64,000 nucleotides of DNA from Pseudomonas marginalis (GCF_024169655.1 NZ_JALJWV010000001.1:4384001-4448000), one strand, 5' to 3'; counted from the first letter of the stretch, positions 42,356-52,839 are shown. Program-made: numbers and translations. Notes: generated from the sequence alone by a model not told the origin.

Positions 42356-43570
42356 TTACTCCGCGCTTGCCGCGCATGAAAACAGCGGCAAGGTCATCAA
42401 TGCACAGGTGCCACGCCCCAAGCGGGAACGCAGTTGCAATTCGCCCTGATGGGCACGTGCCACTGCCTTGACCACCGTCAGGCCCAGGCCCGTACCGTTG
42501 GTCTTAGTAGTAAAAAACGGTTCGCCGAGGCGCTGCAGCACCCCCGGCTCGATGCCGCTGCCGCTGTCGCTGATGCACAGGCGCAGGGTTTGCGCGCGGG
42601 CATACACATGCACCTTGAGCTGCGCGCCGGGGCCGCTGGCCTGGGTCGCGTTTTCGATCAGGTTGAGCAGCGCGCCCACCAGCGTGTCGCGGTTGCACAA
42701 CAATTCGCCTTGGTGGCTGTCGCACTGCCAGCGCACATTGGCGTCCTGGACGTGGGTGGCGGCCGCCGCTTGCAGCGCCTGCATCAGGCCGGACGGCGTG
42801 AGGCGGTCGGTCAGCGGCAACTCTCCGCGGGCAAACACCAGCATGTCGCGCACCTGGTGCTCCAACTCATGCAGACGCTCCTTGAGTCGCCCGGCAAACC
42901 GCTGCTGGGTTTCGGCGGGCAATTGCTCATCAGTCAAATGACTGGCGTAGATCAACGCCGCCGACAACGGCGTGCGGATCTGATGCGCCAAAGAAGCGAC
43001 CATCCTGCCCAACGACGACAAGCGTTCATGGCGCGCCAGTTGGTCTTGCAGGTGACGGGTTTCAGTCAGGTCGTTGAGCAGCACCAGTTGGCCGGGTTCG
43101 GCATCCAGGGAGCGCGTGGCGATAGACAGGCGGCGCCCATCCTTGAGCGAGATTTCATGGCCGTCATCGTCACGCGGCGCGAAGCAGCGGGTGATGACAT
43201 GGCGCCATAGCTCGCCTTCCAACGGCAGCCCGAGCAGGTCGCAGGCGGCCGGGTTGGCTTCGCGCACGCGGCCCTGGTCGTCGATGACGATCACGCCGCC
43301 GGGCAACAGGTCGAGGAGGTTCTGCAGACGGTTGGCCAGGCGCTCTTTCTCGGCCAGCTCTTCCATGCGCTGCGCACTGACCACTGCCAGTTCGCCCTTG
43401 AGCTCGGAGACTCGCGCTTCCAACAGGCTATAGGAGTCATTCAGTTGGCTGGACATCTGGCTGAACAGCGAGAACGCCTGCTCAAGGCCATGTCGGCTGA
43501 GCTGTTCGGCGGTCGGGACAGGCCCCTGGAGCTCAGGGGCCGAAGATAGTTGGGCGGCGTGGGGCATCAT
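42356..43570 (-). CDS. fleS: Flagellar sensor histidine kinase FleS
   Basis: 404 residues, no membrane segment. A coiled coil at about residues 40-75, a PAS domain (LLDLLPGGVIVIDDQGRVREAN, near 85-170), HisKA with the phosphoacceptor His in SLAHQIRTPLSAAL near residue 195, and HATPase_c with NLIENATQA and DSGSGIEPG. It is a cytosolic kinase for FleR. Two adjacent ATG codons begin the frame, and the second could also be used. Confidence 0.93.
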   Translation of the reverse strand: MMPHAAQLSSAPELQGPVPTAEQLSRHGLEQAFSLFSQMSSQLNDSYSLLEARVSELKGELAVVSAQRMEELAEKERLANRLQNLLDLLPGGVIVIDDQGRVREANPAACDLLGLPLEGELWRHVITRCFAPRDDDGHEISLKDGRRLSIATRSLDAEPGQLVLLNDLTETRHLQDQLARHERLSSLGRMVASLAHQIRTPLSAALIYASHLTDEQLPAETQQRFAGRLKERLHELEHQVRDMLVFARGELPLTDRLTPSGLMQALQAAAATHVQDANVRWQCDSHQGELLCNRDTLVGALLNLIENATQASGPGAQLKVHVYARAQTLRLCISDSGSGIEPGVLQRLGEPFFTTKTNGTGLGLTVVKAVARAHQGELQLRSRLGRGTCALMTLPLFSCAASAE

Positions 43571-43621
43571 GCTCTCTCGCTTGGCTGACCGTCAGTTAAA
43601 CGGAACGTTGCGAGGGCTGTA

Positions 43622-43636
43622 GCAATACCCGTGCCT
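43622..43636 (-). promoter_or_regulatory. Sigma-54 promoter of fleSR
   Basis: Minus strand AGGCACG-GGTA-TTGC followed by T: GG and GC at exact spacing, 52 bp before the fleS ATG. FleQ/sigma-54 control of fleSR is established in P. aeruginosa. Confidence 0.78.
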
Positions 43637-43666
43637 AAAAAAAACCACCTATAAAACAGTGGCTTG
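43636..43666 (-). terminator. Probable fleQ terminator
   Basis: On the minus strand AGCCAC and GTGG(TT) can pair around an AT-rich loop, followed by eight T residues. It lies just after the fleQ stop. The stem is short. Its T-run touches the -24 side of the fleSR promoter. Confidence 0.55.
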
Positions 43667-43677
43667 AAAAACAGGCG

Positions 43678-45153
<1,476 letters not shown>

Positions 45154-45322
45154 GCAATAGCAACTTCCCTAGTAAAACGCTCCGCCCAGAGTGTGGGCTA
45201 TCTAGATGCCTGTAAGACTTCTTACCTTACTAGACGTCTGAAATCTGAAAACAGCACTAGTTAAGTCAAAAATGCTGGCACAGTCAAATATATGACGCGC
45301 CGTTCGGATTAACTGCGCCCGT

Positions 45323-45619
45323 TCAACCGAACAGATGGTAAACCTTTGACGCATTTTTCGCTTGGTTGATCTGCGACATCTCTTCGAAAATTGCCTGGCG
45401 CTCGCCCATCGTTACTTCGAGCAATTGCTGGTAAACCACAAGCAGGCTCTCCAGCTTCTCCCGCAGCGCATCTTCGTCCACTGGCGCGTCGCTGAGCACT
45501 TCATCAATGACCGCGCGGCAACCCAGGTCCAGCTCGCCGACAGCCTCCCAATTGCGTTCAGCCAGTGCGCCGATCAGAGCTTCGCGGGTTTCATCGATGC
45601 GTTGCAGTGCGTGGCTCAT
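45323..45619 (-). CDS. fliT: Flagellar chaperone FliT
   Basis: 98 residues, all helical, starting MSHALQRIDETREALIGALAERNWEAV. Position directly after fliS, together with its size and helical content, matches FliT, the FliD chaperone. Sequence conservation of FliT is low, so context carries part of the call. Confidence 0.8.
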   Translation of the reverse strand: MSHALQRIDETREALIGALAERNWEAVGELDLGCRAVIDEVLSDAPVDEDALREKLESLLVVYQQLLEVTMGERQAIFEEMSQINQAKNASKVYHLFG

Positions 45620-45644
45620 GATATTTACCTCAAGGCCTCAAGCC

Positions 45645-46034
45645 TTATTGTGGAGCGATGGCATCCCAGCCGGTCTTTACCGTAATCAGCAGGCGAGCGA
45701 CTTCGTCGATCATCTCGACATCATTCACGCGATTGGCTTCCACCAAGCGATTACTCATGTAGTCATACAGGGCGTCCAACCGCTGCACGACGGCCGGGTC
45801 TTCGGCCTTTTCTGGCTCAAGCCCGTCGCGCAGGCCGGAGATGATTTCGATCGCCTTACCCAGCATCAGGCCCTTCTGGGCGATATCACCTCGGCTCAAT
45901 GCGCCCTTGGCCTGCGCCATGCGGTCCAGACCGCCCTCCATCAGCATCTGCACCAGACGGTGCGGGCTGGCTTCGGAGACCTGAGCATGGGAACTGACCT
46001 TTTGGTACTGGCGAAGGGCTCTCATCGGGTTCAT
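45645..46034 (-). CDS. fliS: Flagellin chaperone FliS
   Basis: 129 residues. The conserved FliS pattern is seen: LRQYQKVSSHAQVSEASPHRLVQMLMEGGLDR and, later, YDYMSNRLVEANRVND. It binds the flagellin C-terminus in the cytoplasm. It lies 139 bp after fliD and 25 bp before fliT. Confidence 0.94.
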   Translation of the reverse strand: MNPMRALRQYQKVSSHAQVSEASPHRLVQMLMEGGLDRMAQAKGALSRGDIAQKGLMLGKAIEIISGLRDGLEPEKAEDPAVVQRLDALYDYMSNRLVEANRVNDVEMIDEVARLLITVKTGWDAIAPQ

Positions 46035-46173
46035 GTTGCTACCTCGTTACTGGCGACAATCTAAATAGGTTTGCTTAACCAGTTATTCGACTGCGCCGCG
46101 AAATTCTTTAATCCAGACGTCCAGCGTCAGACCACCGGCGAATCTTTAGCGGGGCGCCGAAACGCCCCGGCTA

Positions 46174-47541
46174 TCAGCTCGACTTCGGATTGTTCAGCGA
46201 GTTGAGCGTGGTCATGATGCTGGAGCTGCTGGAGTTGATCTGCGCGATCATGGTGTCCATCGCGGTGTACTTGGCCGTCAGGGATTTCTGCAAGGCATCC
46301 ATACGCCGCGTCAGGTCATCCGTCTCTTTGGTCAAGTCAGTCAACTTGTTGTTGAGATCGGTGGCACGGGTCGCCAGGGTGCCCGTGGTGCCCACGTAGC
46401 TGTTGGTCGCCTTGTTCATGCGCGTGATCAAGCCTGTGTCGCCGGTGAACAGCTTGGCGATATCGCCTGCACCCTTGACCACCGCTTTGTTCCACGCGGT
46501 GTCGTCCAGGCTCAGCAGCCCGGTTTTCTGGTCGGTGGTGATGCCCATCTGCGCCAGGCTGGTCATGGTGCCCGCACCGGAGCCGCTGGTCAGCTCGGAG
46601 CGCAGACTGTTCACCAATTGACGCATCGACGAATCACCCGTCAACGCACCGGCGGTGGTGGTGGACGCATCACCGGTGGCGGTGACTTTGGTCTGGGTAT
46701 TAACGGCAGTCATCAGCGCGTTGTAGGCGGTGACGAAGGATTGCACCGAGGTTTTCAACGTGTCGGTGTTGCTCGCCACGGTGATGGTCGTCGGTTTGCT
46801 AGTGTCAACAGTGTCCAACAGATCCAAGGTCACGCCGCTGATTGCAGACGTAATCTTGTTGCTGGCGGATGACATCTCAACGTCATCGATGAAGTACTTG
46901 GCGTTGGTCGGCGCCGTGCCCTTGTCATACCCGGTGACCAGCTCCGAATCACCACTGAGGGTGATGTCGGTGCCTACGCCCATAGTGGACGAGGTCAGCA
47001 CCAGGCGCGCGCCGTTGGAGTCACTCAGTACGTTGGCGCTGATCCCCTGGGACGAGAGCTGGGTATTGATCGATTCGCGCACCTGTTGCAGGGTCGCACC
47101 GCCAGGAATCACTACGTCGTAGTTGTTACCCGACTGGCTGATCGTCAGCGTCTGGTCTCCGTCGGTGCTGTTGGCCTTGCCCGTCGCGCCGTCCGTATTC
47201 ACTGCCGTGGTAACTTTCGAAGCGGTCGCCAGGTTAGAGACTCTCAACACGTACTTGCCGCTGGATGCGCCGTCACCCAGGGTGACCTTGGCGTTCTTCT
47301 CTTCCGAAGAAGACGCCGCAAGCCCGTTGAATGCGGAGGCATTGTTCAACTTGGTGATCGCCGACTGGTAGGCTTCCAGCGCCGTCTTGACCGAACCAAC
47401 CGCCGATAATTGGACGGTAGCTTTTTTTTGCTCGCTGGTGATCTGCTGCTGCTTGGGCGCTTGCTCAGCCCCCACCAACGCCTTGACGATAGCCTGCGTG
47501 TCGTAGCCCGAACCCGGGCCGGAAATCGTTGAACTAGCCAT
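46174..47541 (-). CDS. fliD: Filament cap protein FliD
   Basis: 455 residues from the ATG at 47541, with GGAG at good distance; the longer frame to 47601 is not supported. FliD_N domain (SGPGSGYDTQAIVKALVGAEQAPKQQ), a flagellin hook IN motif (residues about 155-230) and FliD_C with its terminal coiled coil. It caps the growing filament. It follows flaG, whose end overlaps a partial sigma-54 element. Confidence 0.94.
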   Translation of the reverse strand: MASSTISGPGSGYDTQAIVKALVGAEQAPKQQQITSEQKKATVQLSAVGSVKTALEAYQSAITKLNNASAFNGLAASSSEEKNAKVTLGDGASSGKYVLRVSNLATASKVTTAVNTDGATGKANSTDGDQTLTISQSGNNYDVVIPGGATLQQVRESINTQLSSQGISANVLSDSNGARLVLTSSTMGVGTDITLSGDSELVTGYDKGTAPTNAKYFIDDVEMSSASNKITSAISGVTLDLLDTVDTSKPTTITVASNTDTLKTSVQSFVTAYNALMTAVNTQTKVTATGDASTTTAGALTGDSSMRQLVNSLRSELTSGSGAGTMTSLAQMGITTDQKTGLLSLDDTAWNKAVVKGAGDIAKLFTGDTGLITRMNKATNSYVGTTGTLATRATDLNNKLTDLTKETDDLTRRMDALQKSLTAKYTAMDTMIAQINSSSSSIMTTLNSLNNPKSS

Positions 47542-47624
47542 TTGCCATTCTCCTTGTCCTGCAGCGGCCGATTTTTTGGCGCTTGTGCGCTCTGACCGCA
47601 ATCAGAAACATGTTTCGTGCCAAC

Positions 47625-47969
47625 TCAAGCCTTGCTATCAAACAAAAGGCTGCTCGCATCGCTCAGGTTCTGCGCCAGCTTCAGCGCGGTCTCCGATGGA
47701 ATTTGTCGAATCACTTCGCCACTGTCGGTGGCAATCACCTTGACCACCACTTTGCCGGTGGAGTCATCGATGGAAAAATCCAGGTTGCGCTGGGTTGCCT
47801 GCACAAACTCTCGTATATCAGTTACCGCCTGCTCCAACGCCACGCGCTGCGGCTCCTCAGCCTTGGCCGGTTCACTGCTGGCCGCAGGCTTGGCCTGCGG
47901 TGCAGGTGCGCTGCTGGCCTGGGTACTGCCAACCGGGTAAGACGTGCTCAGCTTTATGCTCATGTCCAT
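47625..47969 (-). CDS. flaG: FlaG family protein
   Basis: 114 residues. An Ala/Pro/Ser-rich N-terminal half and a conserved C-terminal FlaG domain (RNLDFSIDDSTGKVVVKVIATDSGEVIRQIPSE). The ATG at 47969 has a GGAGG seven bases upstream. FlaG affects filament length. It lies between fliC and fliD as in other Pseudomonas, probably read by leakage past the fliC terminator. Confidence 0.91.
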   Translation of the reverse strand: MDMSIKLSTSYPVGSTQASSAPAPQAKPAASSEPAKAEEPQRVALEQAVTDIREFVQATQRNLDFSIDDSTGKVVVKVIATDSGEVIRQIPSETALKLAQNLSDASSLLFDSKA

Positions 47970-47987
47970 GTCATCACCTCCAAACTG

Positions 47988-48027
47988 AAAAAACGGAAGG
48001 GCACGTCGTTAAACGCACCCTCCCGTT
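47988..48027 (-). terminator. fliC terminator
   Basis: On the minus strand AACGGGAGGGTGCG pairs with CGTGCCCTTCCGTT (a few wobble or mismatched pairs), followed by six T residues. It lies 18 bp after the fliC stop and before the flaG start. Confidence 0.75.
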
Positions 48028-48045
48028 ATTTAACCGCTGGCGCTA

Positions 48046-49743
48046 TTACTGAAGCAGCTTCAGAACAGACGATGGCAGTTGGTTGGCCTGGGACAGGATC
48101 GCAGTGGAAGCCTGTTGCAGGGTTTGTTGCTTGGTCAGCTCAGCGGCTTCAGAAGCGAAGTCAGCGTCTTCTACGCGGCCTTTGGCTGCGGTGGAGTTCT
48201 GCGAAATGCTCTGCAGGTTGGCCACGGTGCTGGCGAAGCGGTTTTGTACGGCACCCAGCTGCGAACGCTGGCTGTCGATCTGCTGCATGGCGTCGTCCAG
48301 AGCCTGGATGGCCTGCTGCGAAGAAGCGGCAGACAGGATGTTCAGGTCGGAAACGGTAGTTTCCATGGTCACAGCGGTCTTGGTGCCAGCAGCGGCAACA
48401 GTGGTCAGACCCAGAGCAGCCAGGCCAGTACCGGCGCTGCCGTCCTTGACGGTGATGTCTTTGTCAGCGAACAGGTTCAGGGTGCCGTCAGTGTTTTTGC
48501 TGGCTTGAACACCGGTGCTGGCGCTGTTGATCGAAGAAACGATCGCGTCAGCGGTATCGCCTTTCTTGAACTTGACTTCAACACCGTTGAGGCTAATCGA
48601 GGTGTCTGCGGTCAGCTTGGCCTGAGTAGTACCGGCGGCCAGGCCCAACTGCGACAGCGAACCGCTGGTGTTGTTGGCCAGCTTGATGTCAGCACCCTGA
48701 CCGGAGGTAACCTGGAAACGACCGTTGGTGAACGATGCAGCACCACCCGTACCGGCAGCGGTTGTCAGGCTAGTCACGACGCTCGCGATGGTGTCGTTTG
48801 CAGCCCAAGTCACGTTATTGCCGTTTACAGAAACGGAACCGGCAGCACCCAGGGTAGTCGGGGTAGCGGTGGCGGTGGTGCCAGCGGTCATGCCGAGAGC
48901 GGTTGGACCGGTAGCAGGAGTGGCACCAATAGTAATTGCACTGCTGGAAGACAAACTTACTACACCAGCGTTATTACTCGCAGTAACGCCAGTAGTGGCT
49001 GTTTGTGCGTTGATAGCTGTCACAGAAGCGGCTGCGGCTGCGGCGCCGGCAGCCACGGCACCAGAGGCCAGGGTGATCGAAGTACCGTTAATGGTGATCG
49101 CATCACCAGCAGCAAGAGCAGTAGCAGTACCACTACCTGTTACAGTCGCCTTATCACCGATCACCGAACCAGTGGCAGTAGCCGCCAGGCCAGTCATCGC
49201 AGCGCCGTTTACAGCAGCTTCTTTGTAGTTGCCTTTCAGCGCTGTAGAGCTGATGTCGGTCATACCGAACGAGATAGTCTCGTTGGCGTTGGCGCCGATC
49301 TGGAACGCTACGTTGTTGAACGAGCCGTCCAGCAGGTTACGACCACCGAAGGTGGTGGTGCTGGCGATACGGTTCAGCTCGCCCACTTTAGCGGTGAATT
49401 CTTGCTGCAGGGAAACACGGTCAGCGTCGCTTTTATCACCGTTCGCCGCTTGCAGGGCGAGTTCACGCAGACGCTGCAGGGTGTTGGTGGATTCTTGCAT
49501 TGCGCCTTCAGCAGTCTGGGCGATGGAAACACCGTTGTTGGCGTTGGCGATCGCAACGTTCAGGCCTTTAACCTGGTTGTTCAGACGGTTGGCGATCTGC
49601 ATGCCGGCAGCGTCGTCTTTGGCGCTGTTGATTTTCAGGCCGGAGGACAGACGGTTCATCGACTGGCTCAGAGCGTCGGAAGCTTTGTTCAGGTTCTTCT
49701 GGACACCCAAGGAAGTGATGTTGGTGTTTACTGATAATGCCAT
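48046..49743 (-). CDS. fliC: Flagellin FliC
   Basis: 565 residues. Conserved D0/D1 N-terminal (MALSVNTNITSLGVQKNL) and C-terminal (SSVLKLLQ) ends. The flg22-type region at residues 30-51 reads NRLSSGLKINSAKDDAAGMQIA with only small changes from the plant-elicitor consensus. The central variable region (about 180-455) contains three imperfect repeats of about 70 residues that resemble flagellin IN modules and are very rich in Ala, Thr and Gly. It forms the filament. A sigma-28 promoter precedes it and a terminator follows. Confidence 0.96.
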   Translation of the reverse strand: MALSVNTNITSLGVQKNLNKASDALSQSMNRLSSGLKINSAKDDAAGMQIANRLNNQVKGLNVAIANANNGVSIAQTAEGAMQESTNTLQRLRELALQAANGDKSDADRVSLQQEFTAKVGELNRIASTTTFGGRNLLDGSFNNVAFQIGANANETISFGMTDISSTALKGNYKEAAVNGAAMTGLAATATGSVIGDKATVTGSGTATALAAGDAITINGTSITLASGAVAAGAAAAAASVTAINAQTATTGVTASNNAGVVSLSSSSAITIGATPATGPTALGMTAGTTATATPTTLGAAGSVSVNGNNVTWAANDTIASVVTSLTTAAGTGGAASFTNGRFQVTSGQGADIKLANNTSGSLSQLGLAAGTTQAKLTADTSISLNGVEVKFKKGDTADAIVSSINSASTGVQASKNTDGTLNLFADKDITVKDGSAGTGLAALGLTTVAAAGTKTAVTMETTVSDLNILSAASSQQAIQALDDAMQQIDSQRSQLGAVQNRFASTVANLQSISQNSTAAKGRVEDADFASEAAELTKQQTLQQASTAILSQANQLPSSVLKLLQ

Positions 49744-49823
49744 GACAAAATCCTCGTTGATTGGATACTGCGGCTTCCGGCCCTGGCAACCGCCGGGTGT
49801 GGCCTAGAGAACCTACGTAATAG

Positions 49824-49850
49824 TTATCGTCGTGGTAGCCAGTTGCTTGA
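49824..49850 (-). promoter_or_regulatory. Sigma-28 promoter of fliC
   Basis: Minus strand TCAAG, 14-base spacer, GACGATAA: one mismatch in the -10 element, correct spacing. The -10 ends 81 bp before the fliC ATG. Confidence 0.85.
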
Positions 49851-49954
49851 GGGTTTTTTTGAAATTTTTTACTAGCACCGTGCCACCCCTTGTAATTCAA
49901 GGGTTTATGCAGGCAAAAAGGCCCGACTTCATTGGCTTTTCTGGCGCCAAATAA

Positions 49955-49985
49955 AAAACGCCGATGATCGTTCGATCATCGGCGT
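49955..49985 (-). terminator. Terminator of the KAS III gene
   Basis: Perfect 12-base arms CGCCGATGATCG / CGATCATCGGCG with a TT centre, followed on the minus strand by a T-run. It lies 36 bp after the stop of the 50021-50950 gene. Confidence 0.9.
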
Positions 49986-50020
49986 CTTCATGTTTGAAGC
50001 GCGTGCCGCCTATTGAAGTG

Positions 50021-50950
50021 TCACGGCCGATAGAGAATCGCCGAGCCCCAGGACAGGCCAACACCAAATCCGCTGATTGCCACGCGTTTCCAGGTGGAGT
50101 CCATCGCGTGTTTTTCCAGCAGCAACGGAATGCTCGATGACACGGTGTTGCCGGTCTCGACCATGTCCTTGATGAACTTGTCCACTGGCGCATCTTCAAA
50201 ACGCCGCGCCACGGCGTCGACAATCGCCGCACTGCCCTGGTGAATGCAGAAGGCATCGATGTCGTCGGCCTTGAGGTCCGACTCATCGAGCAGCGCGTGC
50301 AAGTGCGCCGGCACTTTGAGCAAGGCGAAGTTGAACACCTGGCGGCCATTCATGAAGAACACACCGTTGCTGACCTTCAAGTGCGGTGCGCCGGAGCCGT
50401 CGGTGCCAAACTTGGCTTTGCCGAGCAGCCATGGGGCATCTTCGCCCATCCAGGTCGCAGTGGCGGCATCGCCGAACAGCATGGTGGTGTTGCGGTCTTC
50501 CGGGTCGACGATCTTCGAATACGGGTCGGAGGTGATCAGCAGGCCGTTTTTCAGACCGGCAGCTTCCATGAAGCCCTTCATCGCGTAGATGCCGTAGACG
50601 TAACCCGAGCAGCCCAGGGAGAGGTCAAAGGCGGCGACGTGAGTCGGCAGACCGAGCTTGTCCTGGACGATGGCGGCGGTGTGGGGCAGGCCCTCTTCAT
50701 CGCCGTTCTGGGTGACGACGATCAGCGCGTCGATGGACTCGCGCTTCAACTGCGGGTTGTTGGCAAACAACGCGTTGGCCGCTTCGACACACAGATCAGA
50801 GGTTTCCTGCGTGGTTTCCTTGCGCGGCAGGAATGCCGACCCGATCTTGCCAATGATGAACTCTTCATCCTTGGCAAATTTGGCACCCTGGGCGTAGTTA
50901 TCGATCCCGTCGGCCGGCACGTAACTGGCGATGCTTTTTATGCCAATCAT
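50021..50950 (-). CDS. 3-oxoacyl-ACP synthase III (FabH) family protein of the flagellin region
   Basis: 309 residues, thiolase fold. The Cys114-His237-Asn268 triad is intact: LGCSGYVYG, FCIHQGS, ETGNTVSSS. It therefore should condense an acyl-CoA with malonyl-ACP or transfer an acyl group. FabH-like genes beside fliC belong to flagellin glycosylation islands in Pseudomonas (orf3 of the P. syringae island, which makes the 3-hydroxybutyryl group of the modified viosamine). Here no glycosyltransferase or sugar-nucleotide gene accompanies it. It has its own terminator and a 279-bp upstream gap, so it is a monocistronic unit. A role in flagellin decoration is inference. Confidence 0.83.
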   Translation of the reverse strand: MIGIKSIASYVPADGIDNYAQGAKFAKDEEFIIGKIGSAFLPRKETTQETSDLCVEAANALFANNPQLKRESIDALIVVTQNGDEEGLPHTAAIVQDKLGLPTHVAAFDLSLGCSGYVYGIYAMKGFMEAAGLKNGLLITSDPYSKIVDPEDRNTTMLFGDAATATWMGEDAPWLLGKAKFGTDGSGAPHLKVSNGVFFMNGRQVFNFALLKVPAHLHALLDESDLKADDIDAFCIHQGSAAIVDAVARRFEDAPVDKFIKDMVETGNTVSSSIPLLLEKHAMDSTWKRVAISGFGVGLSWGSAILYRP

Positions 50951-51171
50951 TGTGGCTTCCCAATACTAAATAGCTGGAGAACACCCCGCGAACTGCCTCG
51001 CCGGGTGCTGACAATAAAGGGGATAACCCCGCAAAAACTCGCTGAAAGCCGCAACGCAAAGACCCTGCGACGACTTATCCTTTTCACACGATACAGTGAA
51101 GATGCGCTTTATGACTCACAGGTCACTCAATTTTCTGTGGTTTGTGCAAAACCTTTGAACAATTGAGTGCC

Positions 51172-51210
51172 AAAAACGGCAACGGCCCAGCCTGTTTCCA
51201 GGGTGAGCCG
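51172..51210 (-). terminator. Probable flgL terminator
   Basis: On the minus strand CGGCTCACCCTG and CAGGCTGGGCCG pair with two mismatches around GAAA, followed by TTGCCGTTTTTGG. It lies about 20 bp after the flgL stop and before the KAS III gene. Confidence 0.55.
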
Positions 51211-51229
51211 CTGCGTGACCGCCAGCTGA

Positions 51230-52825
51230 TTACATCTTATTGAACAGGCTCAACTGGGAGATTTTCACGAACGCCAGTTGCGATGCCTGCAACATGGTTT
51301 GCTGCAAGCTCAGATTGATCGCGGCGTCAGCGAAGTCAACGTTACCCAACGCGTTCATGGTCGTGGAATTTGCCAGGCTCAGGCTGGTGTTCTCCTGAGT
51401 CTGGATATCCAGACCGTTCAGACGTGCGCCAATGGAACCACGCACTTGGTCAACCTGGCCGTAGGCATTGGCCAGGTTGCCGATGGAGCGGGCGACCACA
51501 TCCTTGAGTTCCTTCTGCGCAGCCGGATTACCGTCCGACGGTGCTTCAAGGGTTCTGCGCAAATGGCTGAGGGTGTCGAGCACGTTTTCGTTCTTGTTGC
51601 TGGTGGCTCCGATCGTAAACTGGTCGCCATCAGCCGGCGCCGGCGCGGTGGTCACGTCAAACGTCACGCCTGCGGCCGTAATCGAGGTATCGCCAACGGC
51701 CAAGGTGCCGCTGGCGATGGACTTGCTGTCCGCCGTATACGGTTGTGCATAGACATCGTAGGCACCTGCCGCACCAAACTTGACGACCGCACCAGCGTTG
51801 GGAAAGGTGCTGGCGTAAGCCGTCTGGTTGGTCACCTGGCCGCCGCTCAATTGCGCCGTGGTCGGATTGCTTGGGGTACGCGAAACACTGAAGGTGTCCG
51901 GTTTGACCGACAGGCTGAACTCGCGATCCTTGACCAGTGCATCCGAGGGCGCACCCGGCGCCACGCCCTTGCCCAGGTCCAAGCCGATGTCGAACTTGAC
52001 CCCGCGCAAGTTGATGGTCGAAGCACCTTCCTTGGTCGAGTCAAAAGTACCGTTGCCCGGAATCTCGGAGGTGATGTCGTTACCGGCACTGTCGCTCACG
52101 GTGTACTGGGTGCTGCTGGTGAACGTCAGCTTATATGGCTGGCCATCGGCAAAGCTGCTGTTGTAGGTGGCCCCGGAAGCAACCAGACCCGCCGACACCG
52201 TCACCTTGTTGTCATCGACCGCAGGCGGCACAAGCACGCGCGTCGACTGGGTACGACCGGTGTTCGCCGAGCTTTCGAGCATGGTTTTCGCGGTATCCCC
52301 CATCGATATCGACAGGTTTTCCGCCACTTTCAGGCTCAAGGGCGTGTCATCACCCTGGTAACTGTAGGTGCCATCGTTGTTGCGCAAATAAGGCGGCGTA
52401 TCGGTCTTGCTCCCGGAAAACATGTAGTTACCGTTGGCATCCTTGGTATTGAGCAGACCCAGCACCTGGTCTTCAATCGAGCCAACCTCGGCGGCAATCG
52501 ATTTACGGTCGGCATCACTGATCCCGACGTTACCGGCCTTCAGCGCCAACTCACTGGCCTTTTGCAGCGCAGTGTTAATATTTTCCAGTACGCCGTCTTC
52601 AGTGTTCAGCGAATTCTTCAACGTATCGATATTGCCATTGAACTGCCCCAGCATGTCTTTCTGCTGCTGCAGCATCAACAGCCGCGCCGCTGCCACCGGA
52701 TCATCCGCTGCCGTTTGCACGCGCACGCCGGAGCTTGCCTGGTCCTGCGCCTTGACCACACTGGAATAGTTGTCCTGGTACTTGGCGGAGCTGGTCTCAA
52801 AATATTGCTGTGTAGAAATACGCAT
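51230..52825 (-). CDS. flgL: Hook-filament junction protein FlgL (HAP3)
   Basis: 531 residues, about 90 longer than P. aeruginosa FlgL. The conserved N-terminal flagellin-like helix (MRISTQQYFETSSAKYQDNYSSV) and C-terminal end (QASQLAFVKISQLSLFNKM) are seen. The middle (about 170-400) is a long Thr/Ser/Asp-rich variable region. It joins hook and filament with FlgK. It is the last gene of the flgF-to-flgL run. Confidence 0.94.
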   Translation of the reverse strand: MRISTQQYFETSSAKYQDNYSSVVKAQDQASSGVRVQTAADDPVAAARLLMLQQQKDMLGQFNGNIDTLKNSLNTEDGVLENINTALQKASELALKAGNVGISDADRKSIAAEVGSIEDQVLGLLNTKDANGNYMFSGSKTDTPPYLRNNDGTYSYQGDDTPLSLKVAENLSISMGDTAKTMLESSANTGRTQSTRVLVPPAVDDNKVTVSAGLVASGATYNSSFADGQPYKLTFTSSTQYTVSDSAGNDITSEIPGNGTFDSTKEGASTINLRGVKFDIGLDLGKGVAPGAPSDALVKDREFSLSVKPDTFSVSRTPSNPTTAQLSGGQVTNQTAYASTFPNAGAVVKFGAAGAYDVYAQPYTADSKSIASGTLAVGDTSITAAGVTFDVTTAPAPADGDQFTIGATSNKNENVLDTLSHLRRTLEAPSDGNPAAQKELKDVVARSIGNLANAYGQVDQVRGSIGARLNGLDIQTQENTSLSLANSTTMNALGNVDFADAAINLSLQQTMLQASQLAFVKISQLSLFNKM

Positions 52826-52839
52826 CGTCCCAGCCTCCT

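Noticed and set aside
46145..46170. GGGGCG/CGCCCC hairpin after the fliD stop, considered as a terminator
   Set aside because: No T-run follows on the minus strand, and fliS lies just downstream, so read-through is expected.
51124..51170. Inverted CACTCAATT / AATTGAGTG pair between flgL and the KAS III gene
   Set aside because: Short AT-rich arms with a long spacer; could be chance, and no regulator is known to fit.
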